From: Chloroflexota bacterium
GTDB taxonomy: Bacteria > Chloroflexota > Anaerolineae > B4-G1
Assembly (NCBI GenBank): GCA_003648125.1
Contig: QMOE01000070.1
Coordinates: forward strand, 1 to 8,438
Length of the DNA stretch: 8,438 nt
Direction: 5' to 3'
Shown here: one piece after another, positions 6,082-8,438 of the stretch
How the letters are laid out: each line of letters starts with the position of its first letter
Numbering within the stretch: position 1 is the first letter of the stretch
Notes under the pieces: generated by a model
What the model was told of the DNA's origin: nothing
Seen by the model: only the letters and a program-made list of their open reading frames with translations
The model's database searches: none
Program-made: the position numbers and the translations under genes

Positions 6082-6708
6082 ATGTTTGTGCGAGATTGCA
6101 TGACTCTCAAACCAGTTACGCTCCGGCCAGATAGCGACCCGCTGGCTGGGGTAGCCATCTGCAAGGGCGGTGGGTTCCGTCATTTGCCGGTTGTGGACAC
6201 GGAAGGCCGCGTGGTTGGCGTTGTCTCCCGCGCCGACCTGGAGCTATTCCTTTCGAAAGCCAACTCACCGGGCGTGATGAAGCGACAGCACCGCGTGGAT
6301 CAGGTGAACATCCGCGAGATGCCGCCGGTGCAGCCCGATTGTCCGCTGGAAGTGGCAGCCAACCTGATGGTGGAGCACAAGACCAGTTGCCTGCCTGTGG
6401 TGAAAGACGGGCACCTCGTCGGTGTCGTCACCGAGACCGATTTATTCAAGGCTTTGCTCGAGGTTTTCAGCGGGCAGCGAAAGGGGATACGATTGACAGC
6501 GCTGACCTCCAACCTCAAGGGGACATTGGGTGTGATCAGCACAGCGATCGCGGAAGTGAGAGGCGACATTCTGTCAATCAACGTTTTTAAGGGGACAGCC
6601 CCCGATAATCGAGGCCTCACACTCAAGGTAGCCGGTGTCTCTAGAGAAGAATTGATAAAGGCGGTCGAACCGATGGTACTAGAGATACTCGATGTAAGAG
6701 TAATTTAA
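6082..6708 (+). CDS. 2xCBS + ACT domain protein (AcuB-like)
   Basis: The 208-residue soluble protein has a paired CBS module (Bateman domain) and a C-terminal ACT-like domain. The first CBS covers about residues 1-60 (MFVRDCMTLKPVTLRP, RHLPVVD.EGRVVGVVSRADL). The second covers about 75-130 (REMPPVQPDCPLEVAANLM, SCLPVVKDGHLVGVVTETDL). The ACT part, about 138-208, starts KGIRLTALTSNLKGTLGVIS. CBS pairs bind adenine nucleotides and ACT domains bind amino acids, so the protein likely senses metabolites; no catalytic or DNA-binding part is present. The architecture resembles AcuB-family proteins, whose roles vary. It precedes the SHMT gene by 54 bp without a terminator, so cotranscription, and a role in serine/glycine or folate sensing, is a fair but unproven inference. 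A start at 6052 would add ten residues. Confidence 0.85.
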   Translation: MFVRDCMTLKPVTLRPDSDPLAGVAICKGGGFRHLPVVDTEGRVVGVVSRADLELFLSKANSPGVMKRQHRVDQVNIREMPPVQPDCPLEVAANLMVEHKTSCLPVVKDGHLVGVVTETDLFKALLEVFSGQRKGIRLTALTSNLKGTLGVISTAIAEVRGDILSINVFKGTAPDNRGLTLKVAGVSREELIKAVEPMVLEILDVRVI

Positions 6709-6752
6709 GATGAGATGTTTTAATCTATGCCACCAGATGAAGAGCAGCGCAT

Positions 6753-6757
6753 GGAGG
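6753..6757 (+). promoter_or_regulatory. Shine-Dalgarno sequence deciding the SHMT start
   Basis: GGAGG, extended to GGAGGTGA (6753-6760), lies 5 nt before ATG 6763. It matches the 16S anti-SD strongly. The in-frame ATG codons at 6727 and 6751 have no comparable site, so the protein is taken to begin at 6763. Confidence 0.75.
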
Positions 6758-6762
6758 TGACT

Positions 6763-8438
6763 ATGTCTACACGCGACGATTTTCTCTTTCGCGGTGACTT
6801 GGCTGTACTAGACCCGGCCATTGCCCAATTGATTGACTTTGAGAAAGAACGACAGGCCCGCAAGTTGATTATGATCCCCTCAGAGAGCAGCGCGCCACGG
6901 GCTGTGCGGGAGGCACTTGGCTCGGCGCTGATGAACATCTATGCTGAGGGCTACCCCGATCCGGAAACTCACTGGCTGACCCAGGATGAGATTCTGGACT
7001 ATGAGCACCATCTGGCATATTATCGCCGCCGGGGCGACCGGCGTTACTATCAGGGCGTGGAATACGCTGACGTGGTTGAGGCTCTGGCCCGCCGTCGTTG
7101 CGCGGAGGCTTTCGCCACCGACGCCATCACCGCCGACCAAATCTATGCCAACGTCCAGCCCCTATCCGGCGCGCCGGCCAACATCGCCGTCCAGCAGGCG
7201 CTGTTGAAACCCGGTGATACTATTATGGGAATGGCATTGTCTCACGGCGGTCACCTGACCCACGGCAGCCCAGTCAATTTGTCGGGCCGGCTCTACGATG
7301 TTGCCCCCTACCACGTCAACCCACAGACGGAACTGCTGGACTATGACGAAATTGAGGAGCTAGCATTGGAACGTCGCCCCAAGCTGATTATCGCTGGCTA
7401 CACCTCCTATCCCCGTTTTCCCAACTGGGCCAAGTTTCGCCAGATCGCCGATAGAGTGGGGGCCTACCTCATGGCCGACGTTGCTCACGTGGCCGGCATG
7501 GTCATTGCCGGCGCGTACCCCACGCCGCTGGGCTACGCCGACGTGGTCACTTTCACCACCCACAAAACGCTGGGCGGGCCGCGCGGGGCTTGTATCCTCA
7601 CCACCGACCCAGCGCTAGCGCCAAAGATTGACCGGGCCGTTTTCCCCGGTCTGCAAGGCGGTCCCCACGTCAACAAGTTCGCGGCGATGGCAGTCGCCTT
7701 TCGATTATCTCAGACGGAGCAGTTCCACGCTCTTCAGCATCAGACGGTAGCCAATGCCGTGGCCCTGGCCCGCGCCCTTACCGCCCGTGGCTTGCGCGTT
7801 CCTTGCGGCGGCACCGAGACCCACTTGCTTTTGCTGGATTGCAAAACAGTTCGGGGGAGGGATGACATCCCGCTGATGGGCCGCGTCACGGCGGCGATTC
7901 TCGATATAGTGGGCATCGTGGTTAACAAGAACACCATTCCCGGCGATAAAACCGCCGCCTACCCCAGCGGCATCCGGCTGGGCACTCCCTGGGTCACTCA
8001 GCGTGGATTGCGGGAGCCGGAGATGGACCAGATCGCCGGAATCATCGCCCGCGCGATGGAGAGCACCGAACCGGTCGCGTACACCGGCGTGCGCGGGCCG
8101 ATCTACCGGGGCAAGATAGATTTCGACGTGTTGGAGGAACTGCGCGCCGAGGTAGCCCAATTGGCCGAACGGGCCGGGATTGACTTTCAGGTTCCTTGCA
8201 GTGGTTATCCCCATCACTGCCTGGTCCCAGAAGCGCATTGGCAGGAGGAACGGTATGGGTTGATTGAGGTTCAGGGAAGCAGGGCCGCTGCGTTTGTCGA
8301 GCAAATCACGCCGCACGATATCGGCGACCTGAACCAGGGTGAATGGCGGGCGGTGACGCTGCTGGAGCAGGATGGGCAAGTGATGAGTCCAGCTCTGATT
8401 CAGCTAACCAGCTCTGTCTACGATCGCTACCGTCTGCT
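6763..8438 (+). CDS. glyA: Serine hydroxymethyltransferase with GcvT-like C-terminal extension (3' end outside window)
   Basis: PLP enzyme converting serine and tetrahydrofolate to glycine and methylene-tetrahydrofolate. 558 codons are seen before the edge with no stop, well beyond the roughly 415-430 residues of ordinary SHMT. SHMT landmarks in order: IPSES (38-42), NIYAEGYP (58-65), YYQGVEYADVVE (95-106), LSHGGHLTHGSPVN, DVAHVAGM, the PLP lysine K268 in TTHKTLGGPRG, VFPGLQGGPH, VVNKNTIPGD and SGIRLGTPWVT. About 27 residues (66-92) are inserted before RRYY compared with E. coli GlyA. After about residue 440 comes a linker, then from about 499 GLIEVQGSRAAAFVEQI, ITPHDIGDL..GEW, LLEQDGQV and DRYRL, matching the folate-binding first half of GcvT. 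The Asp pair normally after G.(I/V) reads S542-P543. The SHMT call is firm, the T-domain call tentative. Confidence 0.93.
   Translation, partial: MSTRDDFLFRGDLAVLDPAIAQLIDFEKERQARKLIMIPSESSAPRAVREALGSALMNIYAEGYPDPETHWLTQDEILDYEHHLAYYRRRGDRRYYQGVEYADVVEALARRRCAEAFATDAITADQIYANVQPLSGAPANIAVQQALLKPGDTIMGMALSHGGHLTHGSPVNLSGRLYDVAPYHVNPQTELLDYDEIEELALERRPKLIIAGYTSYPRFPNWAKFRQIADRVGAYLMADVAHVAGMVIAGAYPTPLGYADVVTFTTHKTLGGPRGACILTTDPALAPKIDRAVFPGLQGGPHVNKFAAMAVAFRLSQTEQFHALQHQTVANAVALARALTARGLRVPCGGTETHLLLLDCKTVRGRDDIPLMGRVTAAILDIVGIVVNKNTIPGDKTAAYPSGIRLGTPWVTQRGLREPEMDQIAGIIARAMESTEPVAYTGVRGPIYRGKIDFDVLEELRAEVAQLAERAGIDFQVPCSGYPHHCLVPEAHWQEERYGLIEVQGSRAAAFVEQITPHDIGDLNQGEWRAVTLLEQDGQVMSPALIQLTSSVYDRYRL

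Noticed and set aside
6709..6762. Glycine or folate riboswitch before the SHMT gene
   Set aside because: Only 54 bp lie between the genes, too short for a known aptamer, and no aptamer core is visible.
7705..8379. 224-codon open frame on the minus strand
   Set aside because: It is fully antisense to the SHMT gene, whose family motifs are unmistakable. GC-rich codon bias makes such shadows common, and the translation shows no recognisable domain.

Overview
The window looks like chromosomal DNA from a moderately GC-rich, free-living bacterium. By gene style it is most likely a Chloroflexota (Anaerolineae-like) lineage. This is inferred from the serine hydroxymethyltransferase with an apparent C-terminal GcvT-like extension, the YghO-type GNAT protein, the DUF5678-like small protein and the 2xCBS+ACT protein; no 16S rRNA or database match was available. 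All nine protein genes and the single tRNA lie on the + strand. Nothing looks phage-, plasmid- or IS-derived, and there is no CRISPR array.

Layout. Positions 1-222 are non-coding. They hold an imperfect inverted repeat whose two arms each carry three helically spaced copies of CACAGAG, plus a perfect small hairpin. A tightly packed run follows: trpS (223-1221), a MazG-like NTP pyrophosphohydrolase (1218-1580) and a polytopic membrane protein (1577-2428), joined by two successive GTGA stop/start overlaps, then dtd (2437-2874). After a 79-bp gap with a hairpin come a YghO-like GNAT protein (2954-4102), a 63-residue DUF5678-like protein (4111-4302) and, overlapping it by 8 bp, a class II CCA/poly(A) nucleotidyltransferase with an HD domain (4295-5788). 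A consensus-like sigma-70 promoter whose -35 box contains the stop codon of cca drives tRNA-Phe(GAA) (5822-5895), which is closed by an intrinsic terminator (5904-5929). A second promoter with an extended -10 precedes a 2xCBS+ACT protein (6082-6708). It is followed by a long open frame (6763 to the window edge) encoding serine hydroxymethyltransferase that continues into a region resembling the folate-binding GcvT (T-protein) fold.

How the genes fit together. The left and centre have a translation-fidelity and housekeeping theme: TrpRS charges tRNA, Dtd hydrolyses D-aminoacyl-tRNA, the MazG-like enzyme clears non-canonical nucleotides, and the nucleotidyltransferase matures tRNA 3' ends, including that of the adjacent tRNA-Phe, which lacks an encoded CCA. 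The right end concerns one-carbon metabolism: SHMT interconverts serine and glycine with methylene-tetrahydrofolate, and the GcvT-like extension may bind the same folate. The CBS/ACT protein just upstream is a plausible ligand-sensing partner. The possible SHMT-GcvT fusion, with the usual acidic pair of the T domain apparently replaced, is the most interesting item. It is cut by the window edge, so its full architecture cannot be judged here.
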